Shown: piece after piece, positions 8,016-16,982 of the stretch | Position numbering within the stretch: position 1 is the first letter of the stretch | Layout: each line of letters opens with the position of its first letter | Assembly: GCA_028823035.1 (NCBI GenBank) | Contig: JAPKCI010000022.1 | Location: forward strand, 1-46,582 | From: Rubripirellula sp. | Lineage (GTDB): Bacteria > Planctomycetota > Planctomycetia > Pirellulales > Pirellulaceae | Direction: 5' to 3' | DNA: 46,582 bases | Notes under the pieces: generated by a model | What the model was told of the DNA's origin: nothing | Databases searched by the model: none | The model's input: the letters and a program-made list of their open reading frames with translations, nothing else | Translations under genes and position numbers: made by a program

Positions 8016-10361
8016 TCAGGGCAACGTCAGCAACCGTTTGGATTCTTCCAGCAGGAATTTAGCATCATTGAATGGTTCGTAGCTGATATCTTGCCATCGC
8101 ACTTTTCCTCGGTGGTCGATCAGGAACGTACCGTGTAGCGGCTGGTTTTCAAAATCATCCCAACAGCGGAATGCTTTGAAGACGTGCTGGTCACCATTGC
8201 TTAGCAGTGGAATATTGATCTCTTCACCGAAGTCTTTCATGCCTTTTTGAAGATCGTCTACGGTTTCGGTGCTGATGGCAATCACATCGATGCCGGCCTT
8301 CTTGTATTCATCGTAAAGCGGTGAAAATGCATGGATCTGTTCAATACAGTGCAAGCAGCCGAAGCCGAGGTAAAAGATGATGATGCGTGGCCTGCCATCG
8401 AATTCTTCCCCGGCTACCAGTTTGCCATCAGGAGCCTTGGCGCCCCATGTGGGGGATTGATAAGGCTGCCACCGGAAAGGCCCCAGGTCATTCAATGGTG
8501 GCCGCTCACCCAGATCTTTGTTCGGTGGCTCTGGCAGTCGCCAATCCGTTTTTGCTCCTGCAGCCTTGGCCACGGGAGCAAGTTTCGCGAGCATCGGCGT
8601 GTTCAGATCGGCAGTGCCAGCTGTCTTTTGCAGTTTGGCAAAGTGTGTTTTTGCATCATCCTTACGATCTTTTTTCCAAAGCAGATCGACGAGCACGGCG
8701 AGCGGACGGACCTGACCTGAGCCATCTCGAACAGCTTTTTCAGCGATTTTAATTCCTTCATCAAGGTCCCCGATCTCTCCTTGCCATTGTGCCTGAATCA
8801 ATGGATTCAACCGTGCTTTGGGCAAGTTTTCCTTGAACGACTTGAGATCTTTTCGCTTGACGGCATCAGCGGTTCGTACTTTGGCGAGGCTTTGATCAAG
8901 TTGCGAGATGTGCCGTTTGACTTCATCAAGGGTCGGTTCAGGCTTTTCTGGCTCAGCGGTCTCTTTGTCTGCTTCCTTCTCGTTTTTGGATGATTTCGCT
9001 TCGTCGACGTCTGCCTGTTTGTCCTCGAGATCAAGGACTTTCGTCTGCAAGACTAAACTGCGACGCTGCAGGGATCGCAAGGTGCGCGCGCCTTGTTTTG
9101 AGTCACCTGTCATGAACTGTGCGACAGCAAGCCATCCAAGCCATTCCTCTTGCTGCGCGTCATCCGTTGTCGGAATCAGGTAGTTGCCCCCAGACTCCTT
9201 GATCAATTCTTCCCACAACGCGTACTCGGTCAGCGTTTGCACGAGTCGCTGTCGACCGTATTTGTAGCTGCCTCGTTTGTTCCACGAATTGTATTTCGGA
9301 TGCTGGGGCAGTGAGACAAGATTGCGTGAAAGGTCCAGAGCATCCTGTACGCGACCGACATAAATCAGATTGCGTACCAGCCACTCGTTGTTGTGCGCAA
9401 AGTTGTGAGTTTGGTCAGGCATCAACCGTGTTCTGATCATATGCGCGTGATCAACACGCGCAGAAGCCTCCTGCTGCCATGCAGCGTCTTCATAACGTTT
9501 GAGCTTTGAATAGATGTGTCCTGGCATGTGCCACATATGGGCAATGCCGGGACTTGCAGGGCCACACTGTGCGGCGGAGTGCAAAGCATTGTCGGGCCGG
9601 GCAGAATCCCAAAGATGAATGCGATAGTGATGTGCGGGGTGCATGGGATTGGCAGCAAATACCTCACCTAGCAAAGCATTGACGGCATAGCGACTGGTAA
9701 TCTTGACGCCACTGCGTTCGGCTAACCAAAGTTGCAGTGCGAGCAGGACCCGGGCTTCGATGTCTTCCGGAAATTCATGCAGAAGCCGTTCCATGTCGCT
9801 CAAATAGCGCTCGGTCCGCTTCTTTTTTTCGTCCCGTTCGGCTTCGCGATCAACTTTCTTTTCGTCTTTCTTTTCGTCTTTCTTTTCCTTCGGAATCAAA
9901 CGGTCCAACGCTTCGATGTAGAGAGTTTCCCTGTGGCTTGTATCTTTCTTGCTCAGTTCCATGGCTTTGTCCATGAACTCACGAGCCCGTTTTGTATTGT
10001 TCGCATTCGCCATCGCCATTCCCCAATAGGCCATGGCCAACTGGGGATCCTCCTTGGCAGCCTGGCGAAAGGAACGTTCGGCCTCGAGGTACCAGAATCC
10101 ATGCAATTGTGCGATTCCCTGCTCGATGAACTTCTGAGCAGCAGGCGACTTGCTTGAGGTACCAAATTCGATGGGCGACATGCCATCGATGAGGACGGCA
10201 GCTTGCCGTGGGCCTTCATTGAAGGCCTCGCCGTGGTAACTGTGACCGGCGGCAGGTCCATCGCTGTCGGCTGCGGCTTCAGCTTTTGCAGGCTCCGCCG
10301 CACTGATTGACGTTAAGGGAGCGACAAGAGCCGCCAGCAGAAGGAAGGTTCTTGGGTACAT
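8016..10361 (-). CDS. Secreted TPR protein with C-terminal thioredoxin/peroxiredoxin-like domain
   Basis: From the ATG at 10361 the product is 781 residues; the open frame extends to 10439, but this start places a clean signal peptide (LLLAALVAPLTSISAAEP) at the N-terminus. TPR-like helical repeats follow, with His-rich motifs (HYRIHLWDS; HMWHMPGHIYSKLKRYEDA) found in a broad family of bacterial TPR proteins; the histidines may bind metal. A highly charged Lys/Glu tract (EKKDEKKDEKK) comes from a 12-bp DNA repeat near 9855-9890, and a second Lys/Glu-rich segment lies further on. The last ~130 residues are an AhpC/TlpA-type thioredoxin fold with a CLHC motif (669-672). A periplasmic redox role for this domain is inference. 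No operon partner is present. Confidence 0.8.
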   Translation of the reverse strand: MYPRTFLLLAALVAPLTSISAAEPAKAEAAADSDGPAAGHSYHGEAFNEGPRQAAVLIDGMSPIEFGTSSKSPAAQKFIEQGIAQLHGFWYLEAERSFRQAAKEDPQLAMAYWGMAMANANNTKRAREFMDKAMELSKKDTSHRETLYIEALDRLIPKEKKDEKKDEKKVDREAERDEKKKRTERYLSDMERLLHEFPEDIEARVLLALQLWLAERSGVKITSRYAVNALLGEVFAANPMHPAHHYRIHLWDSARPDNALHSAAQCGPASPGIAHMWHMPGHIYSKLKRYEDAAWQQEASARVDHAHMIRTRLMPDQTHNFAHNNEWLVRNLIYVGRVQDALDLSRNLVSLPQHPKYNSWNKRGSYKYGRQRLVQTLTEYALWEELIKESGGNYLIPTTDDAQQEEWLGWLAVAQFMTGDSKQGARTLRSLQRRSLVLQTKVLDLEDKQADVDEAKSSKNEKEADKETAEPEKPEPTLDEVKRHISQLDQSLAKVRTADAVKRKDLKSFKENLPKARLNPLIQAQWQGEIGDLDEGIKIAEKAVRDGSGQVRPLAVLVDLLWKKDRKDDAKTHFAKLQKTAGTADLNTPMLAKLAPVAKAAGAKTDWRLPEPPNKDLGERPPLNDLGPFRWQPYQSPTWGAKAPDGKLVAGEEFDGRPRIIIFYLGFGCLHCIEQIHAFSPLYDEYKKAGIDVIAISTETVDDLQKGMKDFGEEINIPLLSNGDQHVFKAFRCWDDFENQPLHGTFLIDHRGKVRWQDISYEPFNDAKFLLEESKRLLTLP

Positions 10362-10595
10362 GAACAACAAAATTTGGGGGAGGGTACATCGGGTTGGGGC
10401 CAACCTAGTGTAACTTGCCCAGAGATTTCTGTTCACCAATGATTTTGGAGATAGCTACGACAAAAAGAAGGGGTCGCTGAGAAATCCGCTCAATTCCTAC
10501 AGAATCGGCAGGTGTCGTACAAAGATAGCAGCAGCTGTGTGTTTGATTACCCCGCTGGCGTGGAAATTCAGAGGATCCAGCAGCCAGTAACGCAA

Positions 10596-10868
10596 CTAGA
10601 AGCGATGTCGGACAATGCTGACGGATCCGTTTAGCGGGATACCAAACTCTCTGGCATAGGCCTCTGCCGTTGTTCGTTCCGGGAACAGTGTTGCATATTC
10701 GGCGGCGCACCACTGACCGGTGCCGATTTGAAGGAAACGCGGGACAGCGGTAAAGCGTTGATCTGTGGCTGGCAGGCTCCATTCAATCAGCCAACCTTCG
10801 CCCAGACGGCCAAAATCACCTGTTTCGGCCTGCTTTTTGTCCCATCCGTCTTCGTCAAACTCGTACAT
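10596..10868 (-). CDS. Small hypothetical protein, 90 residues
   Basis: The product (starting MYEFDEDGWDKKQAE) is soluble, rich in Trp and acidic residues, and has no recognised domain. The ATG at 10868 is preceded by GAGG at a six-base spacing, which is much better than the upstream GTG at 10937 that would add 23 residues. The gene lies between the TPR-thioredoxin gene and the divergent DUF6807 operon. It reads like a conserved planctomycete hypothetical, but that is an impression rather than a match. Confidence 0.6.
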   Translation of the reverse strand: MYEFDEDGWDKKQAETGDFGRLGEGWLIEWSLPATDQRFTAVPRFLQIGTGQWCAAEYATLFPERTTAEAYAREFGIPLNGSVSIVRHRF

Positions 10869-11050
10869 CGTGTACCTCGCAAGTTGGAAATTTCGAACAA
10901 GCAAAGGATGACGCTGAGGTTTGACACGTTTGGTCACAGACTCTCTTTTTTTGGGGTAAGCTCAAGCTGCTACAATTCAGCTTACCCAGTTGGTGTGTTG
11001 CGCCAGTTGACTCTCCCCCGCTTTCTTCCCTCCCGCTGGATGAGCATTCG

Positions 11051-11998
11051 GTGTCCAACGGGTTACCGCAATGGTGGCCGATGTTTCCCAAGTCCCCCCG
11101 CTGCCAGTTGGTACCGCTGCCGCAACAGCAGGTTGCATTTGTTGTCGATGGTCAAGAGCGTTTGCGTTGGCACGCCGCAGATGACGCGCCCCGCCCCTTT
11201 TTTTTCCCGTTGACTGGACCTTCCGGGTTACCACTGACGAGGATGGGACATCCCGGTGCGCCAAATCACGATCATCATCGCTCCATCTGGTTCGCTCACC
11301 ATAAAGTTCTTGGTATCGACTTCTGGTCTGATAATTCCGATGCGGTGATTCGCCAAGACCGTTGGCTTGCCTATCAGGATGGTGAAGAAGAAGCGAGGAT
11401 GGCAGTTGAACTTGGTTGGTATGATGGCCATGATCCGGCTGCGTTGATCAAGCAGCAGTTGATTGCTGCGATCTCGCCATCTGACCAGGGTGGGGTTCTG
11501 GTCGAAATACAGACAACACTGAATTCCATTGCTGAATCACTGGAATTGGAACAGACCAACTTTGGCTTGCTGGCCATCCGAGTTGCAGGGTCCATTTCGG
11601 CGGTATTCGGTGATGGTATTTTGACCGGCAGCAATGGCAAGCAAACAGAAAAAGAACTGTTTGGACAACCGTCGGCATGGATCGATTACAGCGGATCGGT
11701 TGATGCAGCAACGACGGAGGGTCTGACGTACTTTGATCATCCCCATAATGCGAGTTATCCCAGCAAGTGGCATGTAAGAGATGATGGCTGGATGGGAGCT
11801 TCTGTTTGTCGGGATGCTCCAGTGATGTTGTATCGTGAACAACCGACAACGTGGCGATACCTGATCCATGCACATGCAGGCCCGGCCAATGTGGCTGTGT
11901 CCCGTCAACTTGCTGAAGCCTTTGATCGTCGTCCACCCTTCGTTGTTCGACCTGCCAAGAAACCCCACCACGAGTATCAGATAGAGAGAGACCAATGA
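11051..11998 (+). CDS. DUF6807 (PmoA-like) family protein
   Basis: A 315-residue protein with the family hallmark GLPLTRMGHPGAPNHDHHRS near residue 60, then IWFAHHKV and GIDFWS. Despite the Pfam name 'methane oxygenase PmoA', this soluble family has no proven link to particulate methane monooxygenase. It is abundant in planctomycetes beside Gfo/Idh/MocA genes and probably acts on carbohydrate-type substrates. The His cluster (NHDHH) may bind metal. No signal peptide is seen, so it is probably cytoplasmic. GTG at 11051 is the first start in the frame and ATG at 11081 is the alternative; neither has a strong RBS. The stop overlaps the next gene by four bases (ATGA), implying translational coupling. 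Confidence 0.8.
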   Translation: MSNGLPQWWPMFPKSPRCQLVPLPQQQVAFVVDGQERLRWHAADDAPRPFFFPLTGPSGLPLTRMGHPGAPNHDHHRSIWFAHHKVLGIDFWSDNSDAVIRQDRWLAYQDGEEEARMAVELGWYDGHDPAALIKQQLIAAISPSDQGGVLVEIQTTLNSIAESLELEQTNFGLLAIRVAGSISAVFGDGILTGSNGKQTEKELFGQPSAWIDYSGSVDAATTEGLTYFDHPHNASYPSKWHVRDDGWMGASVCRDAPVMLYREQPTTWRYLIHAHAGPANVAVSRQLAEAFDRRPPFVVRPAKKPHHEYQIERDQ

Positions 11999-13359
11999 GT
12001 GAATTTATCCGGAAACAAGAAAGGCCATTGAATTCAGTAGCCGAAATTCGGGATCAACAGCAGTTAAAGGATCGCAGGCTGTTTCTGAGGTCCGGCATCG
12101 CGCTGGCAGCGGCGGGAGCGATGAACGCATCCGTACAGGCAGATGAGTCGGATAGCTCGGCGAGCGAGTCGCTCGGCGAGCGAGTTGTGATGGGTGTGAT
12201 GGGTGTGAATGGCCGCGGCAGCGCGATCGCCCGAGGAATGATGGCGGCTGGCAATACTGAAATCGCCTACGTTTGTGATGTTGATACCAGAGCTGCAGGC
12301 AGAGTCAGCCAGTTAGTGGGTGAAGTCCAAAAAAAGGACCCCAAGGTCGTCGGCGATTTTCGTCGGATTTTGGATGACAGCGGAGTCGATGTTCTGGTTG
12401 TAGCCGCCCCCAATCACTGGCATGCGCCAGCCACTATTCTCGGTTGCTCTGCTGGCAAGCACGTCTACGTTGAGAAACCCTGCAGTCATACCCCCGAGGA
12501 AGGTGAAATGGCCGTTGCGGCCGCTCGCAAGAATAAGCGAATCGTGCAAATGGGAACACAGCGACGTTCCTGGCCGGGGATCGTAGAAGCAATCCAACGC
12601 ATCCACGATGGTGAGATAGGCGACGTGCTCTATTCACGTACCTGGTACAACAATCGGCGTCCTTCCATTGGTATTGGCAAAGAGACGGATGTTCCGGATT
12701 GGTTGGATTGGCGTTTGTGGCAGGGGCCTGCCCCTGACCGAACCTACAAAGACAATGTTGTGCATTACAACTGGCACTGGCATTGGGATTGGGGGAACGG
12801 AGAACTTGGAAACAATGGTGTGCACGGGATTGATGTGGCGAGATGGGGACTCGATGTGAACTATCCCAGTCGAGTGACAGCGGGCGGTGGGAAGTATCGG
12901 CACGAGGACGACCAGGAAACCCCTGACACGTTGATGGTGACGATGGATTTTCCTGAAAATAAATCGATCACATGGGAGGGGCTGAGTTGGTCCCCTTTAG
13001 GCCCCCATGATTCAGGATTCGGCATTAGCTTTCACGGTACCCAGGGGTCGCTCGTGCAACAGGGCACTGGCTATGTCATGTATGACATGAAAGGGAAGGA
13101 AGTTACCAGTGGAAACGGTGCGGGTGGTGACAAAGATCATTTTGCAGATTTTCTCGATGGGGTCCGCACTGGTCGATTGACGAATGCTGATATCGAAATT
13201 GCCCATCAGAGTACGCTGTTGTGTCACTTGGGCAATATTGCCTATCGCACTGGGAGTGTCCTGAATACTGACCCGACCAACGGTCACATCAAGGACAACC
13301 CTGCCGCTGAAGCACTTTGGGGACGTGAGTATGCACCAGGCTGGGAACCCCAAGTTTAA
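11995..13359 (+). CDS. Tat-exported Gfo/Idh/MocA family oxidoreductase
   Basis: A 454-residue NAD(P)-dependent oxidoreductase. The N-terminal segment has a twin-arginine signal (DRRLFLRSG then ALAAAGAM), so the protein is probably exported folded with its cofactor. The Rossmann motif VMGVNGRGSAIARGM follows near residue 65, then the family EKPCSHTP motif, where Lys and the following residues position substrate and NAD. The C-terminal half is the alpha/beta substrate domain, with GNNGVHGIDVARWGL typical of planctomycete members. The substrate is probably a sugar or cyclitol, but cannot be named. The gene overlaps the upstream DUF6807 gene by ATGA, and the pair looks like a dedicated two-gene operon. 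Confidence 0.88.
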   Translation: MSEFIRKQERPLNSVAEIRDQQQLKDRRLFLRSGIALAAAGAMNASVQADESDSSASESLGERVVMGVMGVNGRGSAIARGMMAAGNTEIAYVCDVDTRAAGRVSQLVGEVQKKDPKVVGDFRRILDDSGVDVLVVAAPNHWHAPATILGCSAGKHVYVEKPCSHTPEEGEMAVAAARKNKRIVQMGTQRRSWPGIVEAIQRIHDGEIGDVLYSRTWYNNRRPSIGIGKETDVPDWLDWRLWQGPAPDRTYKDNVVHYNWHWHWDWGNGELGNNGVHGIDVARWGLDVNYPSRVTAGGGKYRHEDDQETPDTLMVTMDFPENKSITWEGLSWSPLGPHDSGFGISFHGTQGSLVQQGTGYVMYDMKGKEVTSGNGAGGDKDHFADFLDGVRTGRLTNADIEIAHQSTLLCHLGNIAYRTGSVLNTDPTNGHIKDNPAAEALWGREYAPGWEPQV

Positions 13360-13524
13360 GATTAGTCTTGGCGCTGGATTTCAGATGGTGACCGGGAAAC
13401 TTGGCAATGCGAGTTTGCCTTGCTCGGATCACCAGAATTGCGAATCCTCTTCGGCTTTGGCCATGAGACGCGTTCAGTGCTGGCTCGTACGGTTGCCGAG
13501 GTGACAGATTGACGTCGTCTGATT

Positions 13525-13530
13525 AGGTGA
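13525..13530 (+). promoter_or_regulatory. Ribosome-binding site marking the likely true start of the APC permease
   Basis: AGGTGA lies four bases before an ATG at 13535. That ATG opens a frame that is two bases out of step with the main permease frame. This strong site, together with the sense of the residues it would encode, argues that the permease originally began here. Confidence 0.55.
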
Positions 13531-13534
13531 CAGA

Positions 13535-13624
13535 ATGCCGTTATTAAATAGCCATCTTTCAGAGAGTACGCGGCGATTCCAGAGAACGAAAGACATATCG
13601 GATTATTGTCGGCAACCGGGATAG
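13535..13624 (+). pseudogene. Frameshifted 5' end of the APC permease gene
   Basis: The ATG at 13535 encodes MPLLNSHLSESTRRFQ, then RTKDI, before running into TAG at 13622. The permease frame overlapping it reads ...IGLLSATGIGVG. If the AT at 13595-13596 (inside CATATC) is removed, the two frames join as TKDIGLLSATGIGVG, which is how APC permeases of this type usually begin. The two-base change is therefore either a real mutation, an AT slippage duplication, or an assembly error. Confidence 0.6.
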
Positions 13625-15789
13625 GTGTCGGCGCAATCGTGGGCGGCGGTATCCTTGCATTGGCAGGTGTTGCCTTTGCAACCAGCGGACCGGCTGCCAT
13701 GGTTGCTTTTGCGTTGAATGGCTTGATTGCCATGTTGACGGCTTTGAGCTTTGGAGAGATGGCTTCGAAATTCCCGGAGTCTGGCGGGACCTATGCTTTC
13801 AGTCGAAAGGTTTTGTCTGTTGAGGCTGCTTTTGCTGTTGGCTGGATCGTGTGGTTCGCGTCGATCGTTGCAGCGATGCTGTATGCCGTCGGTTTTGGTT
13901 ACTTTTCTCTTGTCCTCATCCGGGAATCAATCCAACTGGCAGGGTATTCGGTGCCTGCATGGGCAACCGGTGAGTGGTTGGTATCCTGGATCGCGACCTT
14001 TGCGGTATTCAGTTTGGCGATCGGTTTGGTAAGGAAATCGAGTGGGGGTGGCGTTTGGGCGAACGTCGGCAAAGTGATCGTTTTCGGGATCCTGATTCTG
14101 GGCGGTTTATGGGCGGTGGCTTGGCAACCTGTCACGCAAACACAGGCTGCATTGCAGCCGTTCTTTTCGACCGGGGTAGTGGGAATGTTCGAGGCAATGG
14201 GCTTCAGCTTTATAGCGCTTCAAGGCTTCGATTTAATTGCAGCAGTCGGGGGCGAAGTTCGTAATCCAGCGAAAAATATTCCTCGCGCGATGTTATTGTC
14301 ATTGATCATCGCCCTGCTGATCTACCTGCCGTTGCTATTTGTGATCACAACGGTGGGAGTCTCGGATGGACAGGGGATTGCCGAGGCGGCAGGCCAGAAT
14401 CCTGAGGGGATTGTTGCTTTGGCGGCAAAGAACTATTTGGGACCGATGGGTTATGGATTTGTTATTTTTGCCGCAGTACTTTCGATGTTCACAGCGCTGC
14501 AAGCTAATCTTTTTGCGGCTTCGAGGATTGTGTTGGCGATGTCGCGTGACCATACGTTGCCCTCGTCTTTGAGCAGACTTTCGACTCGGTGGCACACTCC
14601 GGTGAATGCGATTCTAGTGACGTCAGTGCTGATTTCAGTGCTGGTGATAGCCTTGCCCGATGTCGCTTCTGCGGGTGCGACGGCCAGCTTGATCTTCCTG
14701 ATGACATTTGCGATGGCGCACTGGTTGGCTGTATTGGTGAGGCGTCGCAGCGCAACTCAACCACCATTTCGCGCTCCGTTTTATCCCATGGTTCCAATCG
14801 TTGGTGGGTTGTCATGTGTTGCGCTGGCAATTTTCCAAGGTATTGTTGTTCCGTCCGCTGGAATGATTGCGATCGCCTGGCTGAGCATTGGTGGCCTGCT
14901 GTTCCTGACGCTGTTCGCACGTCGTGCACGTTTAAAAGACGTTTCCAGCATGGCTGCAAACCCGGAACTGTTGCGGTTGCGAGGTAGTTCACCGTTGGTT
15001 CTGGTGCCAATTGCCAATCCGCGAAATGCGGAAGCGATGATCGCTTTGGCGAATACTCTGGTACCGGCAACGGTTGGCCGGGTATTGCTGCAGACCGTTG
15101 TGGTGGCGCCGGACTCATGGCAACCGGACGTCGATCCCGGACCTGCCGATCGATCGCAAGCGGTGCTTCGTGAATTGCTGCGGGCATCATCGAAACTGGG
15201 TGTGCCGGTCGAGACTCTGACAACCGTGTCTGCTGAACCCATGCCCGAGATTGCCCGTGTCGCCAAACTGCATCGCTGCGAATCGGTCCTGCTGGGACTA
15301 AGCGAAATCAGTGACGACAGTCACGACACGCCACTTGAGGGACTGTTGGGGCAATTGGAAACCGATGTTGTTGTCTTGCGTGCTGCAGAGAATTGGCAGT
15401 TGCCTGAAACCAAAAGAATTCTCGTTCCTGTGGCTGGTCGAGGCGGACACGATTATCTGCTCGCAAGGTTGCTCGCTAGTTTTTCACGCCAACAACAGTG
15501 TCTTGTGACGTTTCTGAGAGTTGTTCCAAACAATATCGACGCCATAGATTTCAGACGCGCCAGGCGGGATCTGGAACGCGTGGCTCATGACAACACCTTC
15601 GGGAATTCTGAACAGGTTCTCGTGAAGAGTGATGATCCAGTTGACGTGATCACCAAATTAGCAGGCGACCAACTTGTGATTCTCGGCGTGCAGCGGATCG
15701 GTCCGCGGAGAAAGCTGTTTGGTCAGTTTACTCGCAAAGTCGCCAAACAGACCGAATGTCCCTTGATTGTGATCAGTCGTCGCGGTTGA
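13606..15789 (+). CDS. APC-superfamily amino acid permease with C-terminal UspA-like domains
   Basis: The main open frame encodes 727 residues. Residues 1-~440 contain about twelve hydrophobic helices with the APC signature ATGIGVGAIVGGGILALAG in helix 1 and FPESGGTYAF after helix 2. The family imports amino acids or amines by cation symport or exchange across the inner membrane. Residues ~455-727 are soluble and look like two tandem universal-stress (UspA) domains (SSPLVLVPIANP and TKRILVPVAGRGGHDYLLARLL); the second ends CPLIVISRRG as UspA domains do. Only a poor TTG start is available at 13606, at the very edge of helix 1, which fits loss of the original start by a frameshift upstream (ATG 13535). 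Confidence 0.8.
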   Translation: MSATGIGVGAIVGGGILALAGVAFATSGPAAMVAFALNGLIAMLTALSFGEMASKFPESGGTYAFSRKVLSVEAAFAVGWIVWFASIVAAMLYAVGFGYFSLVLIRESIQLAGYSVPAWATGEWLVSWIATFAVFSLAIGLVRKSSGGGVWANVGKVIVFGILILGGLWAVAWQPVTQTQAALQPFFSTGVVGMFEAMGFSFIALQGFDLIAAVGGEVRNPAKNIPRAMLLSLIIALLIYLPLLFVITTVGVSDGQGIAEAAGQNPEGIVALAAKNYLGPMGYGFVIFAAVLSMFTALQANLFAASRIVLAMSRDHTLPSSLSRLSTRWHTPVNAILVTSVLISVLVIALPDVASAGATASLIFLMTFAMAHWLAVLVRRRSATQPPFRAPFYPMVPIVGGLSCVALAIFQGIVVPSAGMIAIAWLSIGGLLFLTLFARRARLKDVSSMAANPELLRLRGSSPLVLVPIANPRNAEAMIALANTLVPATVGRVLLQTVVVAPDSWQPDVDPGPADRSQAVLRELLRASSKLGVPVETLTTVSAEPMPEIARVAKLHRCESVLLGLSEISDDSHDTPLEGLLGQLETDVVVLRAAENWQLPETKRILVPVAGRGGHDYLLARLLASFSRQQQCLVTFLRVVPNNIDAIDFRRARRDLERVAHDNTFGNSEQVLVKSDDPVDVITKLAGDQLVILGVQRIGPRRKLFGQFTRKVAKQTECPLIVISRRG

Positions 15790-15841
15790 CCGATTGGTTC
15801 AGATACTGGTGCCACCGGTGTTTGCTTCAGGTTGGGTCTCA

Positions 15842-16448
15842 TCATCGACGTTCTTCATCGTCCTCAATGTCTTCATGTTCGACCACCAGATCATTGCACG
15901 CCAGATCATTCACGGCCTGCGTCTCGAGTCGCTCTTGCTCCGCTCTTGATTCCTGAATACCTGATGCCTCCGTTTCGCTGGATGGTCTGGTCACAGATGG
16001 GTTGACGGACAGTTCCGGTGCCATTCAGTTCATCACCGTGCAGGACTGCGGTGATAATGACAACCGGCCCATCTTCTGGTCCGCGCTGAATTCGGATGGG
16101 TATTTTCAGAGAGATGCCGCTGTAACTCTCGCTAAACGGCAGTGAAACGTCGGAGCAAGAATCAGGCGGTATCGGGACCCCTGCCCTTGCTCTGGGACAC
16201 GAACTTTTGAACCAGCACATTTTATCGAGTGTTTTGCGCTGGACTGGATGTGCCTTGAATAGGACCATCGAACAACTGTCACGCTCGAAACATTCGATGT
16301 CATATGAATGGAGGCTTGATGACCGAGCACACGTGTCGATTTTGGCCTTGATTCGAGCAATGCCAAGCTCAGACAGCGACAGCCACTCTCGCCATCCAAG
16401 GATGATCAGCGGTGGGTCAGTATCAATGTTTTGTTCTATTACCGACAA
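15842..16448 (-). pseudogene. Decayed cluster: retropepsin-like zinc protease, rimK and aspartoacylase fragments
   Basis: Three recognisable fragments lie in order on the minus strand. (1) 16448-16230: N-terminus of the RimK-associated retropepsin-like 'ATP-dependent zinc protease' (PF05618): ILGWREWLSLSELGI, IKAKIDTCARSSSLHS, HPVQRKT. The catalytic DTGA is DTCA here. (2) 16221-16180, in another frame: NVLVQKFVSQSKGR, the ATP-grasp stretch of RimK-type ligases. (3) 16154-15996: SESYSG, KIPIRIQRGPEDGPVVIITA, VLHGDELNG, the N-terminal zinc-site region of the succinylglutamate desuccinylase/aspartoacylase family. A further acidic frame ends at 15842 (LVVEHEDIEDDEERR) and was not assigned. A 180-residue frame runs through pieces 1 and 3 by chance. 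Intact homologues would need about 2.5-3 kb, so large internal deletions have occurred. Confidence 0.75.
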
Positions 16449-16634
16449 ATGTTTGCTCTTTCGGATCTAAATTCCAGACTTGTCCAACGGCCCAGCTTTT
16501 CAGTTGAACTGTCCGCTTGCGGGTTGTCCAAACAGAAAATTTGTATTGGGGAAAGAGGAGAACTCTGGTTCAGTGGGATTGGAGCAAGTTGCTCAGTTGG
16601 TCTAGAATCCAGTCCTCGAAATACCGGAGCCATT

Positions 16635-16982
16635 ATGGTGAAACCTCGTTCCTCTTCTGCCCGACCATCGAAAGATGCGGCCACTGATAAGCCGCGGATT
16701 CGCCGTATTGGGTCACTTGTCAGCCAACTGATATCGCGACGAGGTTATGCGCAGGTGTCGGCCAATGAAACTCTGCAACAGATCATTGTTGCAGAGGTCG
16801 GCGAACAGCTGGGAACAGGATTTCAAGTCGGTAATCTGCGGCACGGCGTGCTCCATGTTTATGTTTCTGATTCGGTCACAATGCAGGAACTGAATTTTCG
16901 CAAACGGGGTATTCTGAAACGAATGCAACGAGAATTACCCGACAATAAAATCAAGGATTTGCGTTTTCGCATTCAGTCATGA
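16635..16982 (+). CDS. dciA: DUF721/DciA-family protein
   Basis: A 115-residue protein with the DUF721 core (IGSLVSQLISRRGYAQ, QQIIVAEVGEQLGTGFQVGNL, LHVYVSDSVTMQELNFRKRGIL). DciA proteins load or operate the replicative helicase DnaB in bacteria that lack DnaC/DnaI, and this is probably its role. The family assignment is good; the helicase function in this organism is inferred. The open frame extends upstream to 16431, but ATG at 16635 has GGAG five bases upstream (16626-16629) and gives the usual length. The stop overlaps the start of tag (ATGA), so the two genes form an operon. Confidence 0.82.
   Translation: MVKPRSSSARPSKDAATDKPRIRRIGSLVSQLISRRGYAQVSANETLQQIIVAEVGEQLGTGFQVGNLRHGVLHVYVSDSVTMQELNFRKRGILKRMQRELPDNKIKDLRFRIQS

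Noticed and set aside
10869-10937. GTG 10937 as start of the small hypothetical gene.
   Set aside because: ATG 10868 has GAGG at ideal spacing; the extension has a weaker site and unremarkable sequence.
11051-11998. Naming of the DUF6807 protein as methane monooxygenase PmoA.
   Set aside because: The family name is misleading: the protein has no membrane helices or copper-site pattern of particulate methane monooxygenase.
15906-16448. Calling the 180-codon minus-strand frame a single hypothetical gene.
   Set aside because: Its parts match two unrelated families, with a RimK fragment in another frame between them, so it is a chance joining of remnants.
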